Assembly (NCBI RefSeq): GCF_002973525.1
Contig: NZ_PVEN01000014.1
Span: 124,001-188,000, forward strand
From: Paraburkholderia sp. BL21I4N1
GTDB lineage: Bacteria > Pseudomonadota > Gammaproteobacteria > Burkholderiales > Burkholderiaceae
DNA length: 64,000 bases
Direction: 5' to 3'
Below are positions 32,625 through 40,753 of the stretch, one piece after another (the stretch's first letter is position 1; each line of letters starts with the position of its first letter). The notes beneath the pieces were generated by a model, which did not search any database, was not told the DNA's origin, and worked only from the letters and a program-made list of their open reading frames with translations. The translations under genes were made by a program, and so were the position numbers.

Positions 32625-34220
32625 ATGGATTCAACCGACCACGACGCCTTGCCTGCCGTACTGTCCGTCAGCGGTATCGGCAAGACCTATGCCGAACCGG
32701 TGCTCGCCGACGTTTCGCTGTCGCTGCGCGCCGGCGAGGTATTGGCGCTGACCGGCGAGAACGGTGCGGGCAAGAGTACGCTGTCCAAAATTATCGGTGG
32801 GCTGGTCGAGCCGACCGCCGGCACCATGCGCCTCGGCGGCGAGCCTTACGCGCCGTCGAGCCGCACCGACGCCGAGAAGCTCGGCGTGCGCATGGTGATG
32901 CAGGAGTTGAATCTGTTGCCGACTTTGTCGGTGGCCGAAAACCTGTTCCTGAACCGCTTGCCGCGCGCGGGTGCGTTCAGCTTCGGCTGGATCGATCGCC
33001 GCAAGCTGCGGGACGACGCGCGCAGGGCGATGGCGCAGGTCGGGCTGGATGCGATCGACCCGGACACGCTGGTCGGCGAACTCGGCATCGGTCATCAGCA
33101 GATGGTGGAAATCGCCCGCAATCTGATCGACGACTGCCGCGTGCTGATCCTCGACGAACCGACCGCGATGCTGACCGCGCGCGAAGTCGACCTGCTGTTC
33201 GAGCAGATCGATCGTCTCAAGGCGCGCGGCGTGGCGCTGGTCTACATCTCGCACCGGCTCGAAGAGCTGGCGCGGGTCGCCGAACAGATCGCGGTGCTGC
33301 GCGACGGCCGGCTGGTGCATGTCGACGCCATGGCCAACCTCACGAGCGACCAGATCGTCACGTGGATGGTCGGTCGCGAACTCGGCGAGCGGATCGATCT
33401 GGGCGTGCGCAACATCGGCGCGCCGCTGCTGAAAGTGGACCGGCTCGCGCGCGGCAAGGTGGTGCGCGACGTGTCGTTCGAGGTACGCGCGGGCGAGATT
33501 TTCGGCATCAGCGGTCTGATCGGCGCGGGGCGCACCGAGCTGATGCGGCTGATCTACGGCGCCGATCAGAAGGACGGCGGCAGCGTCGCGCTGGCGGCGA
33601 CGCCGGGCGCCGTGCCCACGGCGGTGCGGATCGACTCGCCGTCGGACGCGGTGCGCGCGGGAATCGCGCTGATCACCGAAGACCGCAAGGGCGAAGGCCT
33701 GCTGTTACCGCAACCGATCGCCGCGAATGTGTCGCTGGGCAACGTCGGCAGCGTGGCGCGGCATGGCGTGGTCGACGCGAAGCGCGAGAACGTGCTCGCA
33801 CAGAAGCAGATCGACGCGATGCGGATTCGCAGCTCGGGTCCGGCGCAGATTGTCGGCGAGCTGTCGGGCGGCAACCAGCAGAAGGTGGTGATCGGCCGCT
33901 GGCTGGCGCGCGATTGCCGTGTGCTGTTATTCGACGAACCCACGCGCGGCATCGACGTCGGCGCGAAGTTCGATATTTATGGCTTGATGGGCGCGCTGGC
34001 GCGGGAAGGGCGCGCGCTCGTCGTGGTGTCGAGCGACCTGCGTGAGCTGATGCTGATCTGCGACCGGATCGGCGTGATGTCCGCGGGCAGCATGACGGGG
34101 GTGTTCGAGCGCGATAGCTGGTCGCAGGATGCGTTGCTGGCCTCGGCATTTGCCGGCTATCGCAGCCGCGAAGCGTTGCTGCACGCCCCCGATACCCACC
34201 AGGCAGGGAGTGCCTCATGA
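32625..34220 (+). CDS. Sugar ABC transporter ATP-binding protein (RbsA type)
   Basis: A 531-aa protein with two fused ABC domains. The first has Walker A GENGAGKST, a signature ELGIGHQQMVEIARNL and Walker B RVLILDEPTAM. The second has a degenerate Walker A (GLIGAGRTEL), LSGGNQQKVVIGRWL, and LLFDEPTRGIDVG, as is normal for RbsA/MglA proteins. AGGA precedes the ATG. Its last four bases overlap the permease start. It energises import through the permease at 34217. Confidence 0.93.
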   Translation: MDSTDHDALPAVLSVSGIGKTYAEPVLADVSLSLRAGEVLALTGENGAGKSTLSKIIGGLVEPTAGTMRLGGEPYAPSSRTDAEKLGVRMVMQELNLLPTLSVAENLFLNRLPRAGAFSFGWIDRRKLRDDARRAMAQVGLDAIDPDTLVGELGIGHQQMVEIARNLIDDCRVLILDEPTAMLTAREVDLLFEQIDRLKARGVALVYISHRLEELARVAEQIAVLRDGRLVHVDAMANLTSDQIVTWMVGRELGERIDLGVRNIGAPLLKVDRLARGKVVRDVSFEVRAGEIFGISGLIGAGRTELMRLIYGADQKDGGSVALAATPGAVPTAVRIDSPSDAVRAGIALITEDRKGEGLLLPQPIAANVSLGNVGSVARHGVVDAKRENVLAQKQIDAMRIRSSGPAQIVGELSGGNQQKVVIGRWLARDCRVLLFDEPTRGIDVGAKFDIYGLMGALAREGRALVVVSSDLRELMLICDRIGVMSAGSMTGVFERDSWSQDALLASAFAGYRSREALLHAPDTHQAGSAS

Positions 34221-35272
34221 ACGAACAATCGTTGCCGGACAAGCCGGACGGCGGTCAGTCAAACCAGCCCGGCACGGCGAACGTCACACCGCCGGCCGAT
34301 CCGTCGGCGCCGCTCGCCAGCGGCAAACCGGCCGGTACGCGGCTGGGTTTTTCGAACTATCTGGGTCTGGCCGGTGCGCTGCTGGCCATGATCGCGCTGT
34401 TTTCCGTGCTGAGTTCGCACTTCTTCACGTACGACACGTTCAGCACGATCGCCAACCAGATTCCGGATCTGGTGGTGATGTCGGTGGGCATGACCTTCGT
34501 GTTGATCATCGCCGGGATCGATCTGTCGGTCGGCTCGGTGCTGGCGCTGGGTGCTTCGGTGGTGAGCGTGGCCGCGCTGAAGTGGGGTTGGGGGCCGTTT
34601 CCGTCGGCGTTGCTCGGCGTCGCCGCGGCCGCGCTGACCGGCACGATCACCGGCGCGGTGACGGTGGGCTGGCGGATTCCGTCGTTCATCGTCTCGCTGG
34701 GCGTGCTCGAAGCGGCGCGCGGCATGGCGTACCAGATGACGAACTCGCGCACCGCCTATATCGGCGACGCCTTCGATTTTCTGTCGAATCCGATCGCGCT
34801 CGGCATTTCGCCGGCCTTCCTGATCGCGGTGGCGGTCATGATCGTCGCGCAACTGGTGCTCACGCGCACGGTGTTCGGCCGCTATCTGGTCGGCATCGGC
34901 ACCAACGAGGAAGCGGTGCGGCTCGCGGGCGTCAATCCGCGGCCCTACAAAATTATCGTGTTCGCGCTGATGGGCGCGCTCGCGGGGCTCGCCGCGCTGT
35001 TCCAGATTTCGCGTCTGGAAGCGGCCGATCCGAACGCGGGCGTCGGCGCTGAACTGCAGGTGATCGCCGCCGTGGTGATCGGCGGGACGAGTTTGATGGG
35101 CGGACGCGGCTCGGTCATCAGCACCTTTTTCGGCGTGTTGATCATTTCGGTGCTGGCGGCCGGCCTCGCGCAGATCGGCGCGAACGAGCCGACCAAGCGG
35201 ATGATCACCGGTGCGGTGATCGTGGTGGCGGTGGTGCTGGATACGTACCGCAGCCGCCGCAAGCGGGCGTAA
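34217..35272 (+). CDS. Sugar ABC transporter permease (RbsC type)
   Basis: A 351-aa inner-membrane protein. A polar, Pro-rich N-terminus of about 50 residues is followed by eight to ten membrane segments. The motifs GIDLSVGSVLALGA, IGTNEEAVRLAGVN (coupling-helix region), and VVIGGTSLMGGRGSV are those of the BPD_transp_2 family. It overlaps the ATPase gene as ATGA, so both are made in fixed ratio. Confidence 0.93.
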   Translation: MNEQSLPDKPDGGQSNQPGTANVTPPADPSAPLASGKPAGTRLGFSNYLGLAGALLAMIALFSVLSSHFFTYDTFSTIANQIPDLVVMSVGMTFVLIIAGIDLSVGSVLALGASVVSVAALKWGWGPFPSALLGVAAAALTGTITGAVTVGWRIPSFIVSLGVLEAARGMAYQMTNSRTAYIGDAFDFLSNPIALGISPAFLIAVAVMIVAQLVLTRTVFGRYLVGIGTNEEAVRLAGVNPRPYKIIVFALMGALAGLAALFQISRLEAADPNAGVGAELQVIAAVVIGGTSLMGGRGSVISTFFGVLIISVLAAGLAQIGANEPTKRMITGAVIVVAVVLDTYRSRRKRA

Positions 35273-35451
35273 GTGCTGGTGAGTCGGGTGGGCGGCGTCC
35301 CGGCGCGAGCCGGACAGTCGATGTGTGACGAGCGGTCAGGCAGCGGTTTTCATAAGTTGGGTCGGTCTTCGATGAAGCCGTCCGGTGGGCCGCCAGGCGG
35401 CATGGACGGCGGGAACGACCGCGGGAACTACAGGCAGGAGAGCAACAGGTT

Positions 35452-36492
35452 ATGGCGACGATCAAGGATGTAGCGGCTGTGGCGGGCGTGTCGTTCACGA
35501 CGGTATCGCACGTGGTGAACAACTCGCGCCCGGTGTCGGCCGACGTGCGCGCGAAGGTCGAACACGCGATCCGTCAGCTTCACTATGTTCCGTCGGCCGT
35601 GGCCCGTTCGCTGAAGGCGCGCGCCACGGCGACGATCGGACTGGTGGTGCCGAACAGCACGAACCCGTATTTCGCGGAAATGGCCCGTGGTATCGAAGAC
35701 GGTTGCTCGCGCAACGGCTACTGCCTGTTCTTCTGCAATTCCGACGACGATCCGGCCAAGCAGCGTAACTATCTGCGCGTGCTGCAGGAAAAGCGCATCG
35801 ACGGGCTGATTATCGCGTCCGCCGGCGACGACGCCGTGCTCGCGCAGACGCTCGCCGACTCGCGCGAACCGCTGGTGATCGTCGACCGCAATATCGAAGG
35901 CCTGAACGCCGATCTGGTGCAGATCGACCATGAGAAGGGCGGGTATCTGGCCACGCGTCATTTGCTGGAACTGGGACACGTGCGGATCGGCTGCATTACC
36001 GGGCCGGTGCAGACGGCCGTCAGTGCGATGCGGGTGCATGGCTTCATCCGCGCGATGACGGAACGGGGCATCGAGATTCCGCCCGACGCGATCGTCGAAA
36101 GCGATTTTTCGGGCACCGGCGGCCATCGGGCGGCCGGGCAGCTGTTCGATACCGTGCGGCCGTCGGCGATTTTCGCCGGTAACGACATGATGGGCATCGG
36201 CGCGTTGCGCGCCGCGGCGGAACGCAATATCAGCGTGCCGCGCGATTGCTCCATCATCGGTTTCGACGATATCGAACTGGGACGTTTCACCTACCCGGCG
36301 CTGTCGACGGTCGGGCAGTCGGTGCGCGCGCTCGGCGACATGGCCGCGCAGACGCTGATCGAACGCATCGCCGGGACCTCGGCGGGCAATCCGCGTGCGC
36401 CGGGCCGCCGGCGGGTGGTGTCGCCACGGCTGATCGTGCGCGAATCCACCGCGACTTGGGTTGGCGCGGCGAGGCGCGATCTGGCGGCCTGA
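35452..36492 (+). CDS. LacI family regulator of the sugar ABC operon
   Basis: A 346-aa repressor. The HTH reads ATIKDVAAVAGVSFTTVSHVVNNS, with the hinge YVPSAVARSLK, as in PurR and RbsR. The core has IGLVVPNSTNPYFAEMARGIE and GFDDIELGRFTYPALSTV. It lies 179 bp after the permease gene and is probably cotranscribed. Its expected site is the palindrome at 31212-31225. No ribokinase or other sugar enzyme follows, so the sugar must be metabolised by genes elsewhere. Confidence 0.9.
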   Translation: MATIKDVAAVAGVSFTTVSHVVNNSRPVSADVRAKVEHAIRQLHYVPSAVARSLKARATATIGLVVPNSTNPYFAEMARGIEDGCSRNGYCLFFCNSDDDPAKQRNYLRVLQEKRIDGLIIASAGDDAVLAQTLADSREPLVIVDRNIEGLNADLVQIDHEKGGYLATRHLLELGHVRIGCITGPVQTAVSAMRVHGFIRAMTERGIEIPPDAIVESDFSGTGGHRAAGQLFDTVRPSAIFAGNDMMGIGALRAAAERNISVPRDCSIIGFDDIELGRFTYPALSTVGQSVRALGDMAAQTLIERIAGTSAGNPRAPGRRRVVSPRLIVRESTATWVGAARRDLAA

Positions 36493-36508
36493 GCGCCGCG
36501 TTAGGCCC

Positions 36509-36537
36509 GGGAGAGCGGAGGTGTCGGCCGCTCTCCC
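36509..36537 (+). terminator. Hairpin after the LacI gene
   Basis: GGGAGAGCGG and CCGCTCTCCC form a perfect 10-bp stem with a 9-base loop. No T-run follows. Confidence 0.5.
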
Positions 36538-36691
36538 TCGACGTTCTGAAGCCGCCGTATTGCTCCTTCGCGACACGTCATCGCGCGTGTTCCGCATGTC
36601 CCTCGTCACGACGTGACAAGCTGGCCGTCGTCAGCTTCTTGTAATTCCTTCCAATTCCTTTCAGCAGCTTTCTTCATACTAGATAAATCCT

Positions 36692-36718
36692 TCAAGTATG
36701 CAGTTGGAATGCCGTAAA
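36692..36718 (+). promoter_or_regulatory. Sigma-28 (FliA) type promoter of the chemoreceptor
   Basis: TCAAGTAT, 11 bases, then GCCGTAAA. This matches the FliA pattern (TAAAGTTT-N11-GCCGATAA) in both boxes and spacing. It lies about 105 bp before the methyl-accepting protein gene. Confidence 0.7.
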
Positions 36719-36822
36719 CGGGACTATTAGAGCGCCACATCAAAAAGCGCCGGACGCAGACGCCACACGCTACCCCGCGCTGCGTACGCAGCCTCTCATT
36801 TCGTCTAAGTACAGGATTAAGC

Positions 36823-38619
36823 ATGTTGAACAAAGGCATCACGATCAAGGCGCGGATTGGCCTTACGATGGCTTTTCTCGCCGCGCTGCTGGTTGCCATT
36901 GGTGTTTTCGGTCTGATCGGCATGAGCCGTTCGAACGACGCCTACAAGGACACCTTCACTAACGCCATGCCGAGCGCCGTCGATATCGGCAACGCCGAGC
37001 TGTTCGCGGCGCGTGAACGCCTCGCGCTGGATCGCGCCGCGTTCATGATCGGCACGCCGGACGTGGCGTCGACGCTGGAGCGCGCGCGCGCCATGCGCAC
37101 CACGTCCGACATGTGGTGGAAAAAGTATATGGACCTGCCGCGCGACGCGAATGAAGACCGGCTCGCGCAGGACGTGGTCGCCAAACGCGACGCATTGCAT
37201 CAGCAACTGGACGCCTTTTCGGCGACCATCGCGGCCAACGACCAGGCGAAGGTGCTAGGCGGCGCCCAGCGTCTGCAAGCCTCGTACAACGAGCTCGCCA
37301 ACGCCGACGACGCGCTGCGCAAGGATCAGTTCACGTCGGCGCGGGAGGGTTACGACTCCGCGCAAGGCAGCTTCGCGACGTTCCGCCTCGTCAGCATCGG
37401 TGCGCTGGTGCTCGGCCTCGTCGCCGCCGTGTTTTCCTACCTGACGCTCAGCCGCGCGATCGCCCGGCCGCTCGACGAGGCGCTCGGTCATTTCGACGCG
37501 ATCGCCGGCGGCGATTTGCGTCGCCCGGTGATCGTCACGTCGCGTGACGAAATGGGGCAGTTGCTCGAAGGCATTGCGAAGATGCAGCGCAGTCTCACCG
37601 AAACGGTGCGTACGGTGCGCAGCGGCAGCGAGTCGATCGCGACCGCCACCCGCCAGATCGCGGCCGGCAATATCGACCTGTCGTCGCGCACCGAAGAGCA
37701 GGCCTCGGCGCTGCAGGAAACCGCGTCGAGCATGGAAGAGCTGACCGGCACGGTCAAACAGAACGCCGACAACGCCCGCCAGGCGAGCTCGCTCGCGGCC
37801 AATGCGTCGGAGATCGCCAACAAGGGCAGCGCGGTGGTCGGCCAGGTGGTCGGCACGATGGGCGACATCAATCAGAGCTCGGCGAAGATTGCCGACATCA
37901 TCTCCATCATCGAAGGGATCGCGTTCCAGACCAACATCCTGGCCCTGAATGCAGCCGTGGAAGCGGCGCGGGCCGGTGAGGAAGGGCGTGGCTTCGCGGT
38001 CGTGGCCGGCGAAGTGCGCAGCCTCGCGCAGCGCTCGTCGGCGGCGGCGAAGGAAATCAAGGAACTGATCGACACCTCGGTCGAGCGCGTGCAGTCGGGC
38101 TCGGCGCTGGTGGACGAAGCGGGCCGCACGATGACGGAGATCATCAGCGCGGTGCAACGCGTGACCGACATCATGGGCGAGATCGCCGCGGCGTCGGAAG
38201 AGCAGAGCAGCGGCATCGACCAGGTGGCGCGCGCCGTCACGCAGATGGACGAAGTGACGCAGCAGAATGCCGCGCTGGTCGAAGAGGCGGCAGCCGCCGC
38301 GTCGTCGCTCGAAGACCAGGCCGGCAAGCTGCGCACCGCCGTCTCGGTGTTCCAGGTCGAGGAAGGCGCTTACAAGGCGCCCGTGAACGCGCCGAAGCGG
38401 ATGAGTGCGCCGGTGCGCTCGACGGTGGCGCGCAAGCCCTCGCGGCCGGCGGTGGCGGCCTCGCATCCGGCGCCGCAAGCCGCTGCCCCGCAGCCCGCGC
38501 ACGCGGCGCCGCAAGTGGCTACGGCCGCCAAGGCACCGGCTGCGACGCCCGCGCGCGCGCCCGCCAAAGCGATGGCGACAGTCAGCGCCGGCAGCGACCA
38601 GGATTGGGAAACCTTCTGA
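36823..38619 (+). CDS. Methyl-accepting chemotaxis protein with C-terminal CheR tether
   Basis: A 598-aa transmembrane chemoreceptor. TM1 lies at about residues 13-34, then a four-helix periplasmic sensor domain of the Tar type, TM2 at about 187-209, a HAMP domain, and the signalling hairpin with the invariant tip IIEGIAFQTNILALNAAVEAARAGEEGRGFAVVAGEVRSLA (written here only to identify it; tip around residue 365-400). After an Ala/Pro-rich linker it ends DWETF, the pentapeptide that tethers CheR and CheB. A FliA-type promoter precedes it and a terminator follows. The ligand is unknown. Confidence 0.93.
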   Translation: MLNKGITIKARIGLTMAFLAALLVAIGVFGLIGMSRSNDAYKDTFTNAMPSAVDIGNAELFAARERLALDRAAFMIGTPDVASTLERARAMRTTSDMWWKKYMDLPRDANEDRLAQDVVAKRDALHQQLDAFSATIAANDQAKVLGGAQRLQASYNELANADDALRKDQFTSAREGYDSAQGSFATFRLVSIGALVLGLVAAVFSYLTLSRAIARPLDEALGHFDAIAGGDLRRPVIVTSRDEMGQLLEGIAKMQRSLTETVRTVRSGSESIATATRQIAAGNIDLSSRTEEQASALQETASSMEELTGTVKQNADNARQASSLAANASEIANKGSAVVGQVVGTMGDINQSSAKIADIISIIEGIAFQTNILALNAAVEAARAGEEGRGFAVVAGEVRSLAQRSSAAAKEIKELIDTSVERVQSGSALVDEAGRTMTEIISAVQRVTDIMGEIAAASEEQSSGIDQVARAVTQMDEVTQQNAALVEEAAAAASSLEDQAGKLRTAVSVFQVEEGAYKAPVNAPKRMSAPVRSTVARKPSRPAVAASHPAPQAAAPQPAHAAPQVATAAKAPAATPARAPAKAMATVSAGSDQDWETF

Positions 38620-39040
38620 TCCGACTCGATCCGCGCCGAGCGTCGCAACATTCGTTCCCGGCGGCGGCGCCAATTGAACCGCGGCGTTGCCGATGATGGC
38701 CACCCGTTGATCCAAAAAAAAACCGCGATTGCGCCTGCAGTCGCGGTTTTTTTCATGATGGGCGCATCAAATCCAGTCCGCTATCGCAGCCGGATCGCAG
38801 CCCGTTCGCGACCCGGTTGCAACCTATACCCTGGCGAGCGCCACGATCCGGTACATTGACGGGCGGACTCGGCCTCGCGCCGCGACGTGACGTGACGTGA
38901 CAGTAAAGCCGCCGCGACCTGTCTGCCCGAACGGCGGGCGCGCCGCCGGCCCGCGCCGCGGCGTCCGGCCCTGCCTCCACCCACGCGCCGCCCTCAACCG
39001 CTTAACGAACCGCTCAACGCGCCAGCCCTAAAGGACCGAC
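38620..39040. other. Intergenic stretch, 421 bp
   Basis: No gene seen. It holds the bidirectional terminator at 38714-38753 and a short ACGTG tandem run near 38884-38900. The rest is GC-rich leader of the hydratase gene without recognisable sites. Confidence 0.5.
38714..38753. terminator. Bidirectional rho-independent terminator
   Basis: CCGCGA and TCGCGG pair around a 12-base loop, flanked by nine A on the left and seven T on the right. It works for the chemoreceptor on the plus strand. Confidence 0.85.
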
Positions 39041-39802
39041 ATGACGCAATACGATCTTGCGCAACGCCTCGTCGAAGCACGCCGGCAGCATCGGCCGATC
39101 GAAGCGCCCGCACCCGATAGCCTGCCGCCCGACGCGGCCACCGCGTATGCGATCCAGCAGGCTGTCATCGCGGCCCTCGGCGACTCGACCGGCGCCTGGA
39201 AGATCGGCGCGCGGGCGCCGGGCGGCCCCGGCGCGGGCGCGCCGATTCCGGCTGCGCTGGTGTTGCCGTCGCCGGCGCGCGCCGCGCATGGCGCTTTCTT
39301 CCGCGTGCTGGTGGAACTGGAGATCGCGTTCCGTTTCGCCGAAGCGATCGAACCGCGCGGTCGCGCCTATGCGCGCGACGAAGTGCTGTCGAAAGTCGGC
39401 GTCGTGCTGCCCGCTATCGAGATCGTCGACAGCCGCTTCGCGGAATGGCCGAATGTCGCACCGCTCGCGCAACTGGCCGACGCGCAGAACAACGGCGCGC
39501 TGATCACCGGTCACGCGGTGGCCTATGCCGGGCTCGCGCGCGGTTTCGATTTCGTGTCGCCTGAACTGGCACTGAGCTTCAACGGCAACTCGCTGTTGCC
39601 GGAGACCACCGGCAACCCGGCCGGCGACCCGCGCGAACTCCTGGTCTGGTTCGTCAACCACTGCGCGGCGATGGGTATCACCATCGAGCCGGAGTGGACC
39701 ATCACGACCGGCTCCTACGTCGGCGGCATCAAGCTGAACGAGCCGGGGCACGTACACGGTCACATCGACGGCCTCGGGGACGTGGAGATTGAACTGACCT
39801 GA
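39041..39802 (+). CDS. 2-keto-4-pentenoate hydratase family protein
   Basis: A 253-aa enzyme of the FAH/hydratase superfamily. The metal site appears as VELEIAFRF (two Glu) and VLPAIEIVDSRF (Glu and Asp). The C-terminal half has the ALITGHAVAYAG segment and WTITTGSYVGG. Such enzymes hydrate 2-hydroxypenta-2,4-dienoate in meta-cleavage pathways or act as oxalocrotonate decarboxylases. None of the usual partner genes is here, so the substrate is open. The gene stands alone. Confidence 0.85.
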   Translation: MTQYDLAQRLVEARRQHRPIEAPAPDSLPPDAATAYAIQQAVIAALGDSTGAWKIGARAPGGPGAGAPIPAALVLPSPARAAHGAFFRVLVELEIAFRFAEAIEPRGRAYARDEVLSKVGVVLPAIEIVDSRFAEWPNVAPLAQLADAQNNGALITGHAVAYAGLARGFDFVSPELALSFNGNSLLPETTGNPAGDPRELLVWFVNHCAAMGITIEPEWTITTGSYVGGIKLNEPGHVHGHIDGLGDVEIELT

Positions 39803-40753
39803 GCGTGCAGTCGGTTGCCGCGCGTTACGGCGAGGCTTCACGCTGGCTCGTCGAGAGGCGGCGTCTGTCATATTCGTCCGTCACCTTGCCCTCTTCATGA
39901 CCACGCTTCAAAACGAACGGCTGCCTTCGGGCGGCCGTTTTACCTTTGTCGCATCTGTCGCGGTGGCTTTGCCGTATACACCTATGAAAGCCGTTGGCCG
40001 CGTCGCCGTCATCCAGTTATGGAGGCAGCGACGCGGGGCGAAGGCCGACCCTGCCGGCGACGCGGTTAATCCGGAACGTGCAATGGACCACACGCAAGGC
40101 ATGCATGTCGCACGCGACGATAGATGGCGCGTTTGTCATGTAACACGGAAAGCGCGGAACAAAATGCGTCGCATGGTGACGAACAGCCTGACGACGTATC
40201 GTGCAATCGCGGTGCGCGCGGGAACGGCCACTCAACATGTAACAGGCAGCGCGCGTTGTAGACCGAATGCCGATGTCGCGCGTTGTGGAAAAAAGGTGAA
40301 GAGGGTTCGAGCGGTGTGTGCAAGAACAGCGCATGCTGTCCACGCTTTTAGCAACGAAGTGTGCGCATGCAGACAGGGCGTCCGATATCGCGGTGAGATC
40401 GTTCGATGTAACTGAACGAGTGGCGCAATGGCGTGTTACATGCGCAGTGAGCAGCAGTGCCAGGCGAGCTGTGTTACACAAACCGGGCACTGTGAACGTT
40501 CGGGCGCGGGTGACGAATCAGGCCGTAAAACAGGCAGCAAGTGTGCGCATCGATCGCTACGATGTGAGCGCAAGATTGTAGGTGGTGGAAAGTGTGTTTC
40601 CAAGTGAGGAATGTCGGGAGGCGAATGCGGCGCGATTTTCGCAACGTAGTTCGTGAAAAAAAATTTAAAAGGGTTTAGGATGAATTCGAGCGATGTCGTT
40701 TCCGAATAGCGCGCCGCGCACGACATCGGTCTAGACTTCGGCGAGGAGGTAGC
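39803..40753. other. Gene-free 951-bp stretch upstream of prkA
   Basis: Open frames exist but lack codon bias, good starts or recognisable domains. The sequence becomes less GC-rich toward prkA and has an A-rich block at 40656-40669. Five TGTWACA-like sites lie between 40139 and 40478. This is probably a long regulatory region or a decayed gene. Confidence 0.5.
40139..40478. promoter_or_regulatory. Cluster of TGTAACA/TGTTACA sites upstream of prkA
   Basis: TGTAACA at 40139 and 40238, TGTAACT at 40407, TGTTACA at 40434 and 40472. The last is inside GTGTTACAC, a 9-bp palindrome. Four exact copies of a 7-mer (either strand) in 340 bp is far above chance in GC-rich DNA. Binding protein unknown. 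Confidence 0.5.

Larger units (their letters stand above)
36493..36822. other. Intergenic stretch, 330 bp
   Basis: No gene. A hairpin at 36509-36537 ends the LacI gene. The AT-rich second half contains the sigma-28-like promoter of the chemoreceptor and a leader of about 95 bp. Confidence 0.6.

Noticed and set aside
39897..40415. 172-codon open frame in the gap before prkA
   Set aside because: No ribosome site, no recognisable domain, unusual Arg/Cys/Val mix and poor third-position bias. I left the region as gene-free.
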